A DNA stretch of 64,000 bases, taken from the NCBI GenBank assembly GCA_964640125.1, contig CAZXGG010000014.1, positions 1 to 64,000 on the forward strand. The letters run 5' to 3'. Made by a program: the position numbers and the translations under genes. How positions within the stretch are numbered: the stretch's first letter is position 1; every line of letters begins with the position of its first letter. The notes below the pieces were generated by a model. It was not told where the DNA came from. It did not search any database and saw only the letters and a list, made by a program, of their open reading frames with translations. This document shows, piece by piece, positions 64,000 to 64,000 of this stretch. The stretch is from G020353115 sp964640125. GTDB lineage: Bacteria; Bacteroidota; Bacteroidia; Bacteroidales; VadinHA17.

Positions 64000-64000
64000 G

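Overview
The window is a chromosomal stretch from a member of the Bacteroidota, most likely Bacteroidales-like and probably from a metagenome assembly (there is a 100-N scaffold gap). The evidence is a type B gliding-motility C-terminal sorting domain next to a PorP/SprF protein, a fused SecDF, DUF4783 and DUF5686 proteins, several promoters matching the Bacteroidota -7 element TAnnTTTG, and few Shine-Dalgarno sequences. It is mostly a housekeeping region. I see no rRNA, tRNA, CRISPR array or prophage.

Layout. 1-900: the N-terminus of a probable CoA pyrophosphatase cut by the window edge, then a REP-type Y1 transposase bounded by a 14-bp inverted repeat. 0.9-5.6 kb (minus): an archaeal-type GatD/GatE tRNA amidotransferase pair and a LolC/E-like permease, divergent from a NamZ-type muramidase (5.7-6.9 kb). 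7.1-10.7 kb: a BlaI repressor and BlaR1-like M56 protease with three operator-like sites, then an S41 peptidase. 10.7-18.6 kb (minus): an aminotransferase and a TetR-TolC-MFP-RND-PII-like efflux operon. 18.8-25.4 kb: valS, a glutamine synthetase, BrkB/YihY, nadC and DUF4783. 25.5-29.7 kb: rlmH and a large membrane histidine kinase.

29.9-36.4 kb is a type IX secretion cluster: a 1391-residue secreted protein, its PorP/SprF partner and a PD40-PKD protein. An unknown secreted protein and a propeller/SpoIIE signalling protein follow (to 40.8 kb). 40.9-42.8 kb (minus) holds a LuxR-type regulator with a degenerate receiver, a hemerythrin protein and a lipoprotein. 42.9-48.5 kb (minus) holds der, era, DUF5686 and an rRNA pseudouridine synthase. 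48.6-61.3 kb (plus) holds glmM, a MacA/FtsX/TolC-like export set without its own ATPase, mdh, secDF, tatA, a Ca2+/Na+ antiporter and a LolD-like ATPase. 61.8-62.6 kb is trmN6, broken only by an assembly artefact. The last 1.35 kb has no gene but many hairpins and a repeated modular element.

The least expected points are the archaeal-type GatDE pair in a bacterial context, the M56-carboxypeptidase-like-TonB fusion with a long alternating Val/Glu linker under a three-site operator, the degenerate-receiver regulator paired with a hemerythrin, and the clusters of unrelated hairpins between genes. The 55-base duplication on both sides of the N gap shows that the gap is false.
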